Under the pieces are notes generated by a model. That model was not told where the DNA came from, ran no database searches, and saw nothing but the letters and a program-made list of their open reading frames with translations. Shown piece by piece: positions 34,343 to 42,457 of a DNA stretch of 49,335 bases. The translations under genes and the position numbers were made by a program. Origin of the DNA: Microbacteriaceae bacterium X2B. GTDB lineage: Bacteria > Actinomycetota > Actinomycetes > Actinomycetales > Microbacteriaceae. Where the stretch lies: NCBI GenBank assembly GCA_005502445.1, contig SCPB01000015.1:1-49335 (forward strand), in the 5' to 3' direction. The first letter of the stretch is position 1, and every line of letters starts with the position of its first letter.

Positions 34343-34360
34343 AATACCCCAGGGGGTATT
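34343..34360 (-). promoter_or_regulatory. CsoR/CstR-family operator over the DUF4395 -10 box
   Basis: AATACCCCAGGGGGTATT has two 8-bp arms (34343-34350, 34353-34360) around a 2-nt centre. This is the form bound by CsoR, CstR and related Cu(I)- or persulfide-sensing repressors. The minus-strand -10 box TATTTT (34346-34341) overlaps one arm and lies 6 nt from the GTG, so repressor binding would block polymerase. Confidence 0.7.
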
Positions 34361-34426
34361 CATGCGCAAGTCCTCCGTATGATCCGGCCCTGGTCTCCGA
34401 TGAGGAACAGGCGTACCGTGAGCGCC

Positions 34427-34717
34427 ATGAACGACTCCGCGAGCACCGAACGGCCGCGCGCCGGCGAGCGGCTCGTACGCTTCGTCGACTGGCTCGAGGA
34501 CAGGCTGTCGCCGGCCATCGGCTCGCCTCCCCTCGGCCCGTACGACGCGGTCGTCGAGCGGGTCGCCGTCGCGACCTGCCCCGTGTGCCGGCGGCCCATG
34601 GCCGAGCACATCATCGACCACCAGACCGCGAACGCGATCCTGCACTGCCCCGCCGATCCGATCCCCGAGCACGAGAGCACCGAACGGCTCAACGAACTGG
34701 GCATGCCGCGCCGCTGA
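34427..34717 (+). CDS. Small CPxC-motif protein
   Basis: 96 aa, soluble. A basic N-terminus (RPRAGERLVRFVDWLEDRLSPA) is followed by TCPVCRRPMAEHIID and LHCPADP, so three cysteines and a His-containing segment could bind a metal. The family is not recognised. ATG 34427 is chosen because TACCGT (34414-34419) lies 7 nt upstream. The frame is open further upstream, across the CsoR-like operator, but that part is not likely coding. It is divergent from the DUF4395 operon. Confidence 0.6.
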   Translation: MNDSASTERPRAGERLVRFVDWLEDRLSPAIGSPPLGPYDAVVERVAVATCPVCRRPMAEHIIDHQTANAILHCPADPIPEHESTERLNELGMPRR

Positions 34718-34781
34718 ACCGGCAGCGGCGCGGCGGTACGCCGTGCCGCGCATCCTCAGGCTCGACTGGCACGCTGGCGGT

Positions 34782-35477
34782 ATGACGGTGATCCCCATGT
34801 TCCCGCTGGGGTCGGTGCTGTTCCCGGCCATGCCGACGGCCTTGCGCATCTTCGAGGAGCGCTACATCGTCATGCTCTCGACCGTGCTCCAGGCCGAGCC
34901 GGCACAGTTCGGCGTCGTGCTCATCGAACGCGGCTCTGAGGTCGGGGGCGGTGAGCAGCGGTTCCCGATCGGCACGATCGCTCAGGTCACGCACGTGCAG
35001 GCGGGCGAGGGATTCATCGGGCTCACCGCCCAGGGCACGCGGCGCATCGAGATCGTCGAATGGCTCGACGACGACCCCTACCCGCAGGCACGCGTGCGCG
35101 AACTGCCCGATCTCGAGTGGCACGACGCGCTCGGGCCGCTGTTCGACGAAGCGGAATCGACCGTGCGCCGGGCGCTCGCCCAGGCGAGCGAGTTCGTCGA
35201 GCAGCAGTGGGGCGCCGACGTCGCGCTGAGCGACGACCGCGTCGAAGCCATGTGGCAGCTCGCCGGCATCGCCCCGGTCGGCCCGCTCGACCAGGTGCGA
35301 CTGCTGGGTTCGACCGACGCGGAGGCCCTGTTGCGCGAACTCATCGAGGTCGCCGACGACGCGACCGAGATGCTCGCCGTCACGTGGGACGACATCGACG
35401 ACTTCCCGCTCCCCGACGACTTCCGCGACGACGGGGATGCGCCGGGCGACGATGCGCGGGATGATGGCGGGCGATGA
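34782..35477 (+). CDS. Lon-N-terminal-domain (LAN) protein
   Basis: 231 aa. Residues 1-190 match the substrate-recognition domain of Lon protease without its AAA+ or peptidase parts: IPMFPLGSVLFPAMPTALRI, FEERYIVML, RFPIGTIAQVTHVQ and FIGLTAQGTRRIEI. The C-terminus is very acidic (DDIDDFPLPDDFRDDGDAPG). Such stand-alone proteins may act as substrate adaptors; no partner is known here. ATG 34782 follows CACGCT by 6 nt. The stop overlaps the start of the next small gene (ATGA). Confidence 0.85.
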   Translation: MTVIPMFPLGSVLFPAMPTALRIFEERYIVMLSTVLQAEPAQFGVVLIERGSEVGGGEQRFPIGTIAQVTHVQAGEGFIGLTAQGTRRIEIVEWLDDDPYPQARVRELPDLEWHDALGPLFDEAESTVRRALAQASEFVEQQWGADVALSDDRVEAMWQLAGIAPVGPLDQVRLLGSTDAEALLRELIEVADDATEMLAVTWDDIDDFPLPDDFRDDGDAPGDDARDDGGR

Positions 35478-35623
35478 TCGAACTGCTCGCCTTCCCGATC
35501 CCGACCGACCCCGGCACGGCGGCCGCGGCCGGCCCGCTCTTCATCGCCATGGGGCTCGCGACGCTCGGCGTGCTCATCTGGCAGACGGTGCGCTACTTCC
35601 GCGACCACCGCGACGACGACTGA
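35474..35623 (+). CDS. 49-aa single-pass membrane peptide coupled to the Lon-N protein
   Basis: Starts at an ATG overlapping the upstream stop (ATGA). It has a Pro/Ala-rich N-terminus (FPIPTDPGTAAAAG), one membrane helix (PLFIAMGLATLGVLIWQTV) and a charged tail RYFRDHRDDD. The coupling and the good hydrophobic helix make it a likely real gene. I do not recognise a family. Confidence 0.6.
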   Translation: MIELLAFPIPTDPGTAAAAGPLFIAMGLATLGVLIWQTVRYFRDHRDDD

Positions 35624-35644
35624 CGACCGGGTCCCGGCACGGGG

Positions 35645-37168
35645 TCACCCCCGAGCGCGCGCGAGCCACGCCTCGACCTCGTCGGCCGTGCGCGGGATCC
35701 CCGCCGACAGGTTCTCGCACCCGCTCGCCGTGACGAGCACATCATCTTCGATGCGCACGCCGATACCGCGGAACTCCTCCGGCACGGTCAGGTCATCTGG
35801 CTGGAAGTACAGCCCGGGCTCGATCGTGAACACCATGCCCTCCTCGAGCACGCCGTCGAGGTAGAGGTCGCGTCGCGCCTGGGCGCAGTCATGCACGTCG
35901 AGACCGAGGTGGTGCGAGGTGCCGTGCACCATGTATCGACGGTGCTGCCCGCCCTCCGGCTGCAGGGCCTCGTCGGCCGTGACGGGAAGCAGCCCCCACT
36001 CGGCCGTCCTCGCCGCGATGACCTGCATCGCGGCGGCGTGCACCTCGCGGAACCGGATGCCCGGGCGCACGATCGCGAAGGCCGCGTCCGCCGCCTCGAG
36101 CACGGTCTCGTAGACCCGGCGCTGGATGGCCGTGAAGGCGCCGCTCACGGGCAGCGTGCGCGTGATGTCGGCGGTGTAGTACGACTCGAGCTCGACGCCG
36201 GCGTCGATGAGGATCAGGTCGCCCCGCAGCACCGGGCCGTCGTTGCGGGTCCAGTGCAGAATGCACGCGTGCGGGCCGCTCGCCGCGATCGTGTCGTACC
36301 CGACGGTGTTGCCCTCGGCGCGCGCACGTCGGTCGAAGGTGCCCGCGACGAGGCGCTCGCCGCGCGGGTGGGCGACGATCTCGGGCAGGTCGGCGATGAC
36401 GTCGTCGAACCCTTGCTTCGTCGCGGCGACCGCGAGGCGCAGCTGCTCGATCTCGAAGGCGTCCTTCACGAGCCGCAGTTCGCTGACGTCGCACGCGAGC
36501 TGCGCATCGCGTTCGGCGTCGAGATCGGCGGGGCCGTCGTCGTCGCCGGCGAGCAGCAGGCGCTGAGCATCCACGCGATCGGTCAGCTCCCGGTCCGCCT
36601 CGCGGATCAGGACGGTGTCGGCATCGACGGCCTCGATGACGTGCTCGAGAGCGCCGAGACCCCGCGTCGTCAGGGCGAGGTCGACCGAGACGTCGAGGGC
36701 GTTCGGCCGGGGGCCCGTCCAGAACTCGCCGACCTCGGGGTTGGCATAGAACTCGTCGGAGTCGCGACCGGCGGCCTCGCGGAAGTACAGCACCGCGTCG
36801 TGCCCGGCGGGTTCGGCGTCGACGGCGTCGGCCGCGCGCGGTTCGAGCACGAGCACGCTGCCGGGCACGGTGTCGGCGCCCCAGCCGGTCAGGTGGGCGA
36901 AGGCGGAGTGAGCGCGATAGGGGTAGTCGGTGTCGTTCGAGCGCTGGCGAGCGGGCCCGGCCGGGATCACGATCCGCGCCCCCGGGTACAGAGCGGACAG
37001 GCGGGCGCGGCGCTCGACGGCGAACGCGGCCTGCGGACGAGGCTCGCCGACGCCGCTCGGGCGCCCGGCCCAGCCCTGCGAGATGTACGCCGCGAAGGCC
37101 TCCGAGCTCGGGGTGGTCGAGCGGTTCGCGGTCGCGCGCGGGGCATCCTTCTGATCCGAGTCAGCCAT
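35645..37168 (-). CDS. pepP: Aminopeptidase P family protein (Xaa-Pro aminopeptidase)
   Basis: 507 aa, M24B metallopeptidase removing an N-terminal residue before proline. The N-terminal AMP_N domain has RRARLSALYPGARIVIPAG and YPYRAHSAFAHLTGW. The pita-bread catalytic domain has the metal ligands in ILIDAGVELESYYTADITR (two Asp), VHGTSHHLGLDVHD (His), FTIEPGLYF (Glu) and GIGVRIEDDVLV (Glu). No signal peptide, so cytoplasmic. The ATG at 37168 has GGGAGG 8 nt upstream. Confidence 0.93.
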   Translation of the reverse strand: MADSDQKDAPRATANRSTTPSSEAFAAYISQGWAGRPSGVGEPRPQAAFAVERRARLSALYPGARIVIPAGPARQRSNDTDYPYRAHSAFAHLTGWGADTVPGSVLVLEPRAADAVDAEPAGHDAVLYFREAAGRDSDEFYANPEVGEFWTGPRPNALDVSVDLALTTRGLGALEHVIEAVDADTVLIREADRELTDRVDAQRLLLAGDDDGPADLDAERDAQLACDVSELRLVKDAFEIEQLRLAVAATKQGFDDVIADLPEIVAHPRGERLVAGTFDRRARAEGNTVGYDTIAASGPHACILHWTRNDGPVLRGDLILIDAGVELESYYTADITRTLPVSGAFTAIQRRVYETVLEAADAAFAIVRPGIRFREVHAAAMQVIAARTAEWGLLPVTADEALQPEGGQHRRYMVHGTSHHLGLDVHDCAQARRDLYLDGVLEEGMVFTIEPGLYFQPDDLTVPEEFRGIGVRIEDDVLVTASGCENLSAGIPRTADEVEAWLARARG

Positions 37169-37227
37169 GAGACCATCCTCCCACCGCGCGTGCGACCGTC
37201 GGGGTGGATGCTCTCACGCGCGTGTGG

Positions 37228-38235
37228 TCAGGGCCGCAGGCGCGCGACGATGGGCCTGTGGTCGCTCCCGGCATCGTCGACCGACTGGATGACGCGGAAG
37301 CCCGTGAGCGTCAGATCCGGGGTCGCGAGCACGTGATCGATGGGGGCGCCGAGCAGGGCTGGCAGGCGTGTGGGCCAGGTGCCGACGGCGCCGTTGCCCG
37401 TCGCGAGGCCCGCATCGACGCACGACCCCATTCCGGGTCCGTCGTCGGTCGCCGTGAAGTGATCGGCGGTCGCGTTGAGGTCGCCGGCCATGATGACCTG
37501 CTCGCCTCGGCACACCTCGTCGAGCCAGGCGAGGTCGGCGCGCCAGTTGGCGAGCTCGTTCGGGATCGGCGCGACCGGGTGCACCCCGATGATCGTGGGG
37601 CCGTCGCCGTCGACGGGGCGCAGCACGATGCTCGGCAGGACGGTCGTGTTGCCGACCTGGTCGTCCCGGGCGTACTCGCCCAGCTCGATCGAGACGAGCA
37701 CGCTCGTCGACCGCGCCTTGAGCTCGAGCTCCTCGTCGAAGGCGATCGTGTGCACCCACATCGGCCGGCCGCCCTCGCGCATCAGCTCGGCTACGGCGAC
37801 CGCCGTCTCCTCCGTCGTCTCGGGCAGCGCGACGATGTCGGCCCGCTCGGCGAGGGCGAGGTCGGCGACCGACCGGGCGCCGGTGGCGTCGCCCCGGGTG
37901 TTCCAGGCCAGCACGGTGATCTCGCCGTCGCCGGGCGGCGCGAGCGACTCGGCGCCGAAGCCCCTCGCCGAGAGCACCGCGAGGTTGATCGCGGTGAAGC
38001 CGAGCGCGATGATCGCGAGCGCGGCGAAGAAGCGTCTCGCGGCCGGCCACAGCCCGGCGATGATCGCGAAGGCTCCGGCGCCGACCACGGCGACGAGTGA
38101 GCTGAGCGCGCGCAACGACACCAGCTGCGCGATGACGGGGGCGCCGGCGAGCCCGAACAGGCTCGGCCAGGCGATGACGAGCAGGGTCGCCGCGACGCCG
38201 ACGAGGAGCACGGCGGCCAGGAAACGGAGGATCAT
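37228..38235 (-). CDS. Membrane-anchored endonuclease/exonuclease/phosphatase-family protein
   Basis: 335 aa. Three N-terminal hydrophobic helices (about 3-25, 35-60, 70-92) precede an EEP (DNase I-like) domain at about 105-335. Motifs are VLAWNTRGD, IVALPETTEE with the catalytic Glu, IMAGDLNATADHF and the final SDHRPIVARL. The layout matches actinobacterial extracytoplasmic EEP proteins of unknown substrate. A TAGGCT box lies 9 nt before the ATG at 38235. It is divergent from the PHP gene. Confidence 0.85.
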   Translation of the reverse strand: MILRFLAAVLLVGVAATLLVIAWPSLFGLAGAPVIAQLVSLRALSSLVAVVGAGAFAIIAGLWPAARRFFAALAIIALGFTAINLAVLSARGFGAESLAPPGDGEITVLAWNTRGDATGARSVADLALAERADIVALPETTEETAVAVAELMREGGRPMWVHTIAFDEELELKARSTSVLVSIELGEYARDDQVGNTTVLPSIVLRPVDGDGPTIIGVHPVAPIPNELANWRADLAWLDEVCRGEQVIMAGDLNATADHFTATDDGPGMGSCVDAGLATGNGAVGTWPTRLPALLGAPIDHVLATPDLTLTGFRVIQSVDDAGSDHRPIVARLRP

Positions 38236-38299
38236 GACCCCGTGAGCCTATCGGGGCGCACCCGGGCCAGGGCGGGCCGCCCGCTCAGCCACCGCGCCG

Positions 38300-38305
38300 T
38301 AGCAT
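38300..38305 (+). promoter_or_regulatory. -10 box of the PHP gene (leaderless)
   Basis: TAGCAT, 7 nt before the ATG at 38313. The upstream ATG at 38304 lies inside the box and is excluded. Confidence 0.5.
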
Positions 38306-38312
38306 GGGCGGC

Positions 38313-39164
38313 ATGCCGCGTCCGTCGATCGACCTGCACACCCATAGCAGCGTCTCGGACGGCACCGAGACCCCGACGCAGCTCGTGCGCGCCGCGATCG
38401 CCGAGGGTCTCGACACGATCGCCATCACCGATCACGACTCGACCGCGGGGTGGGACGAGGCGGTCGCGGCGGCGGCGGGGAGCGACCTGCAGATCATCCG
38501 CGGCATCGAGCTGTCGACGCGCTTCGAGTGGCGCAGCGTGCACGTGCTCGGCTACCTCTTCGACCCCCACGACGCAGAACTCGTCGCCGAGACCGGGCGC
38601 ATCCGCGACGATCGCCTGACGCGCGCCGAGCGCATGGTCAACCGCCTCGCGGAGGACTACGACGTCTCCTGGGACGACGTGCTCGCGCAGTCCGGCGGCG
38701 TCTCGATCGGTCGCCCGCACATCGCCGACGCCCTCGTCGCGCGCGGCATCGTCACGACGCGCAGCGAGGCCTTCGAATCGATCCTGCATTTCCGTGGCGG
38801 GTACTACCTGCCGCACGCGGCCCCGACCGTGCTCGACGGCGTGCGCATGATCGCGGCGGCGGGAGGGGCGCCCGTCATCGCTCATCCGGCCACGCGCGGT
38901 CGCGAGGCCGTCATCGACGAGCGGATGCTCGAGGCGCTCATCGACGCCGGTCTCGTCGGCCTCGAGGTTCGTCACCGCGAGAACACGGGCCTCGGTCGGC
39001 AGACGCTGGAGGAATGGGCGCGACGCTTCGACCTCGTCGTGACCGGCTCGAGCGACTACCACGGCGACGGCAAGCCCAACCGCCTCGCCGAGAACACCAC
39101 CGAGCCGGCCGCGCTCGAGCGCCTCATCGCGCGCACCCGCGGCGTCGAGCCCGTGCGGGCCTGA
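38313..39164 (+). CDS. PHP-domain metal-dependent phosphoesterase
   Basis: 283 aa. PHP metal-binding motifs are IDLHTHSSVSDGTETP (HxH), IAITDHDSTAGWDEA, IRGIELSTRF with Glu, PVIAHPATRG and the C-terminal GSSDYHGDGKPN. Relatives hydrolyse 5'-phosphorylated oligonucleotides or 3',5'-bisphosphonucleosides (the TrpH/RnaAM type), which is the most probable role. MPRPS at ATG 38313 is the start. Confidence 0.92.
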   Translation: MPRPSIDLHTHSSVSDGTETPTQLVRAAIAEGLDTIAITDHDSTAGWDEAVAAAAGSDLQIIRGIELSTRFEWRSVHVLGYLFDPHDAELVAETGRIRDDRLTRAERMVNRLAEDYDVSWDDVLAQSGGVSIGRPHIADALVARGIVTTRSEAFESILHFRGGYYLPHAAPTVLDGVRMIAAAGGAPVIAHPATRGREAVIDERMLEALIDAGLVGLEVRHRENTGLGRQTLEEWARRFDLVVTGSSDYHGDGKPNRLAENTTEPAALERLIARTRGVEPVRA

Positions 39165-39185
39165 CGCCGCTCACCGAACGCCGTC

Positions 39186-39470
39186 GTGGGCCCGAGGACG
39201 GCGCTCGAGCGCTTCGGCGCGGTGTCGGGCGAGGGCCACGGCCTCCACGGTCGGCCCTACGTGATCGACACCATGAGCGGATCCGCCGTCATCGAGGAGG
39301 AGGTCGCGGGATTCCTCGAGTTCGCGGCGGAGCATCCGGAGCTTCGGTTCGTGCTGACCCCGATCGGCACGGGGATCGCCGGCTACGGGCCGGAGGAGAT
39401 CGCGTCGCTGTTCGGTCGACGCTGTGCGCCGCCGGCAGCACCTCGGCGCCCGGTGCGGGCCTCGCGCTGA
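39186..39470 (+). pseudogene. Remnant of an A1S_2505-type (phage non-structural) gene
   Basis: The frame preserves RTALERFGAVSGEGHGLHG, RPYVIDTM and FLEFAAEHPELRFVLTPIG, then TGIAGYGPEEIASLF. This is the C-terminal core of A1S_2505-like proteins (Ac/GxGEGLxGxSYAIPTM ... GIAGF). The N-terminal part with the FGSNxxGxHGAGAA motif is missing, and after SLF the sequence becomes unrelated Arg/Pro-rich. No promoter or ribosome-binding site is seen. A truncated remnant left by a rearrangement is the best reading; the conserved core ends near 39416. Confidence 0.55.
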
Positions 39471-39534
39471 CGGTGCCGAGCGAGAAGAGGCTCATCGCCG
39501 CGAGGAACGTCCCCCGCGTCATGAAGCGCAGCAT
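39412..39534 (-). pseudogene. Possible signal-peptide remnant of a lost secreted protein
   Basis: From an ATG at 39534 the frame reads MLRFMTRGTFLAAMSLFSL, then GTVSARPAPGAE, a credible export signal. About 40 codons later it runs antisense into the A1S_2505 remnant and becomes meaningless. Either a broken gene start or chance. Confidence 0.3.
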
Positions 39535-39600
39535 GAGGCACCCCGTGGTCGAACTCAGCCGGCCCCTGGCTCGAGCCGCTCGACCGCGTGGACGGGACCG

Positions 39601-41055
39601 TCACTCCGAGCTGCTGCTGCTGCTGCCGCCGCCCTGACCCGCGCCGCCGGAGCGGCGTCTGCGCCGACGGCGCTTGGCCGCGGGCGGGGAGACCTCGGCG
39701 GAATCGGAGGCTGCGGGAGCATCCTGAACGGGGCCGGAATCGGCCGATTCGGAACGCCGGGTCCGCTCGCGAGGCGGGCGCGAGGAGTCGCCGCTCATGG
39801 CCGAGCCCGACCGTGACCGCGATCGTTCACGGGGCGGGTGCGAGGCGTCTTTCTCGGCCTTCGGGATCGGCGTGGCCTTGAGACGCCCCTTCGACCCTGC
39901 CGGGATGTCGAGGTCGCTGAAGAGGTGCGGCGACGAGGAGTACGTCTCGACCGGCTCGGGGATGTTCATCTCGAGCGCCCGGTTGATGAGCGCCCACTTG
40001 TGCATGTCGGCCCAGTCGACGAAGGTCACCGCGATGCCCGTCTTGCCCGCGCGGCCCGTGCGGCCCACGCGGTGCAGGTAGGCGTCGTGATCGTCGGGAA
40101 CCGTGTGATTGATGACGTGCGTGACGTCGTTGACGTCGATGCCGCGCGCGGCGACGTCGGTCGCGATCAGGATGTCCTTCTTGCCGGCCTTGAAGGCGGC
40201 CATCGAGCGCTCGCGCGCCTCTTGCGTCATGTCGCCGTGCACGGCGCCGGCGCTGTAGCCGCGGTCGTTGAGCTCTTCGACGAGCTTCGCCGCCGCGCGC
40301 TTGGTGCGCGTGAAGATGACGGTCTTGCCGCGGCCCTCGGCCTGCAGGATGCGCCCGATCACCTCGTCCTTGTCGAGGGCGTGCGCGCGGTAGACGATGT
40401 GCTCGATGTTGGCCTGCGTGAGCCCCTCGTCGGGGTCGGTGGCGCGGATGTGGATCGGCTTGTTCATGAAGCGCCGTGCGAGCGCGACGATCGGCCCGGG
40501 CATGGTCGCCGAGAACAGCATCGTGTGGCGCGTGGGCTTCGTCTGGGCGAAGAGCTTCTCGATGTCGGAGAGGAAGCCCAGGTCGAGCATCTTGTCCGCC
40601 TCGTCGAGCACCATGACCTCGACGTTGGCGAGCGAGAGCAGGCGCTGGCTCGCGAGGTCGAGCAGGCGGCCCGGGGTGCCGACGACGATCTGCGCGCCGG
40701 CCTTGAGCTGGTCGATCTGACCCTCATAGGCCTTGCCGCCGTAGATCGAGACGATCTTCGTCGGGCGGTTCCTGGCCGCGAGGTCGAGGTCTTCGGTCAC
40801 CTGCACGCACAGCTCGCGCGTCGGTACGACGACGAGCGCCTTGACCCCGGGACCGGGGTCGGTGCCGAGGGCCTGGATGAGGGGCAGGCCGAAGCCGAAG
40901 GTCTTGCCGGTGCCGGTCTTGGCCTGGCCGATGATGTCCTGGCCCGTGAGGGCGAGGGGGATGGTCTGCTGCTGGATCGGGAAGGGCTCGATGATGCCCT
41001 GGCTTGCGAGGGCATCGACCAGGTCGGTCTCGATGCCCAGATCGGTGAAAGTCAC
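39601..41055 (-). CDS. DEAD-box ATP-dependent RNA helicase with basic/Ser-rich tail
   Basis: 484 aa. Motifs in order: Q motif (EPFPIQQQTI), Walker A AKTGTGKT (45-52), PTREL, DEAD (151-154), SAT (182-184), then in the second RecA domain ATDVAARGIDV and HRVGRTGR (328-335). Residues from about 385 form a disordered tail with two PPRER repeats, an RSRSRS run, KRRRRRRR (461-468) and six serines near the end, likely for RNA or ribosome binding. It should unwind RNA in ribosome assembly or mRNA decay, as in other RhlE/DeaD-type enzymes. Start is GTG 41055. Confidence 0.93.
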   Translation of the reverse strand: MTFTDLGIETDLVDALASQGIIEPFPIQQQTIPLALTGQDIIGQAKTGTGKTFGFGLPLIQALGTDPGPGVKALVVVPTRELCVQVTEDLDLAARNRPTKIVSIYGGKAYEGQIDQLKAGAQIVVGTPGRLLDLASQRLLSLANVEVMVLDEADKMLDLGFLSDIEKLFAQTKPTRHTMLFSATMPGPIVALARRFMNKPIHIRATDPDEGLTQANIEHIVYRAHALDKDEVIGRILQAEGRGKTVIFTRTKRAAAKLVEELNDRGYSAGAVHGDMTQEARERSMAAFKAGKKDILIATDVAARGIDVNDVTHVINHTVPDDHDAYLHRVGRTGRAGKTGIAVTFVDWADMHKWALINRALEMNIPEPVETYSSSPHLFSDLDIPAGSKGRLKATPIPKAEKDASHPPRERSRSRSGSAMSGDSSRPPRERTRRSESADSGPVQDAPAASDSAEVSPPAAKRRRRRRRSGGAGQGGGSSSSSSE

Positions 41056-41173
41056 GTAAAGGTTCGCCTTGTCTGGTATTGGTATCGCCCCAGTTTAGCC
41101 GCCGGGTGCCCCGCTCGGCCCGCCCGCCGCCGGCGACCGCCCTCCGCGGCCTCGGAGTCGAGGGCGCATCGCC

Positions 41174-41179
41174 TAGGCT
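41174..41179 (+). promoter_or_regulatory. -10 box of the ferritin-like gene (leaderless)
   Basis: TAGGCT lies 6 nt before the GTG at 41186. Confidence 0.5.
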
Positions 41180-41185
41180 GAGGGC

Positions 41186-41902
41186 GTGGCCCCGTGGTTC
41201 CGACGCTCTCGACCGCGCCCGCCGGCGCCGACGCTGGCGTCGCGCGACACGGCTGTCGCGGCCACGCGCGTCGACCTCCACGAGTTGACGCCGGCCACCG
41301 AGATCTTCCTCGGGCACTGCGCCGCCCTGCACCTGACCTTCTTCGAGCAGGTGAGCCACGCGGTCGCCAACGCGCCGCGCGTCGCCGAGAAGGATGCGCT
41401 CTCGGCGGTCGCGGCGACCGCCCTCGAGCGCTACCGCGGGCTCGTCGCCGAGATCGAGCGCCTCAAGCTCGATCGCTCAAGCGTCATGGAACCGCACTTG
41501 CGCGGCGTGCAGGAGTTCGAGCGCCGCACGATGGGCGCCGACTGGCACGAGCAGGTCGCGAGCGCCCACGTCACGATCGGGTTCCTGACCGACTTCTGGA
41601 TGCGCCTCGCGGCCGGCCTCCCGCGCGAGGCGCGCGATCGGGTCGAGGCCGCTCTCGCCGTCGGTGATCTCGAGGGCCCGCTGCACGCCATCCTCGAGCG
41701 CGCGATCGCCGCGAACCCGCGGCTTTCGTCACGCCTCGCGCTGTGGTGCCGCCGGCTCGTCGGCGACACGATGCTGCAGGCGCGCTCGGCGCTCACGCTG
41801 CGGGCCGGGTCCGCGCGCGACGAGGAGCAGATCGAGCCGGTGTTCACCGAGTTGATCGCCGAGCACACCCGGCGGCTCGACCGTCTGGGTCTCACCGCCT
41901 GA
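41186..41902 (+). CDS. Ferritin-like fold-containing protein (MiaE_2 type)
   Basis: 238 aa, almost entirely helical. The N-terminal 25 residues are Pro/Arg-rich. The four-helix bundle has LGHCAALHLTFFEQVSHAV, RYRGLVAEIERLKLDRSSVM, FLTDFWMRLAAGLP and FTELIAEHTRRLDRLGL, with Glu/His residues placed as in the actinobacterial tRNA-hydroxylase-like ferritin family. Enzymatic activity has not been established for this branch as far as I know. Start GTG 41186 with a leaderless promoter. Confidence 0.85.
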   Translation: MAPWFRRSRPRPPAPTLASRDTAVAATRVDLHELTPATEIFLGHCAALHLTFFEQVSHAVANAPRVAEKDALSAVAATALERYRGLVAEIERLKLDRSSVMEPHLRGVQEFERRTMGADWHEQVASAHVTIGFLTDFWMRLAAGLPREARDRVEAALAVGDLEGPLHAILERAIAANPRLSSRLALWCRRLVGDTMLQARSALTLRAGSARDEEQIEPVFTELIAEHTRRLDRLGLTA

Positions 41903-41911
41903 GCGGTCGGG

Positions 41912-42226
41912 TCAGGCCACGCCGGGCTTCGCCGGGCCGGGGGCCATGAGTTGCGCGAGCAGCGCCTCGTCGGCGGCGCGGCGGCGCGGGGGCAGCAGCC
42001 GCGCGAACGCGAAGGCGACGGCGGGCCCGATGATCAGGCTGAACGCCCAGATCCACCCGCCGTCGAAGGTGAAGCCGAGCCAGAGGAGCAGGACCCATGT
42101 GACGGCCGTCGCGGAGGCGCCGATCGAGGGGATGAGCAGCAGTCCGTGCGTGTCGCGGCCGGGCACCGCGTAGCGCACCCCGAGGGCGATCGCGGCGCCG
42201 ACGACCGTGACGAACAGCAGCTCCAC
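41912..42226 (-). CDS. Small membrane protein of unknown function
   Basis: 104 aa with about three to four hydrophobic helices: LLFVTVVGAAIALGVRYAV, LLLIPSIGASATAVTWVLLL, and WIWAFSLIIGPAVAFAFARL. The hydrophilic tail is RRRAADEALLAQLMAPG. It lies 2 nt downstream of the DUF3107 stop on the same strand, so the two form an operon. No family function is recognised. Confidence 0.7.
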   Translation of the reverse strand: MELLFVTVVGAAIALGVRYAVPGRDTHGLLLIPSIGASATAVTWVLLLWLGFTFDGGWIWAFSLIIGPAVAFAFARLLPPRRRAADEALLAQLMAPGPAKPGVA

Positions 42227-42228
42227 GG

Positions 42229-42450
42229 CTAACCGACGAAGCCGATGCGGCGAGCCGACTCGGAGCCGATCTCGACGTAGCCGATCGCGACGGCGGGCAC
42301 GACGTACTGCTTGCCCTTGTCATCGGAGAGCGAGAGGACCGCGCCGGCGGCGAGCGCCTCGGTCACCGCCTTCTCGATCTCCGCGGCGGTCTTCGAGGTC
42401 TCGAACGCGAGCTCACGGGGGCTGTTGAGGATGCCGATGCGAATGTCCAC
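42229..42450 (-). CDS. DUF3107 family protein
   Basis: 73 aa. Reading from GTG 42450 gives DIRIGILNSPRELAFETSK, the usual start of DUF3107 proteins, which are small, acidic and actinobacteria-specific. The remainder (IEKAVTEALAAGAVLSLSDD, then KGKQYVVPAVAIGYVEIG) is a conserved strand-rich core. Function unknown. TACAGT (42463-42458) lies 7 nt upstream of this GTG, which excludes the further-upstream in-frame GTG at 42459 inside the -10 box. Confidence 0.85.
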   Translation of the reverse strand: MDIRIGILNSPRELAFETSKTAAEIEKAVTEALAAGAVLSLSDDKGKQYVVPAVAIGYVEIGSESARRIGFVG

Positions 42451-42457
42451 GAAGGTC

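Noticed and set aside
34361-34381. Short frame MRKSSV beginning beside the CsoR-like palindrome
   Set aside because: Only six codons with no ribosome-binding site; the plus-strand gene has a good leaderless start at 34427.
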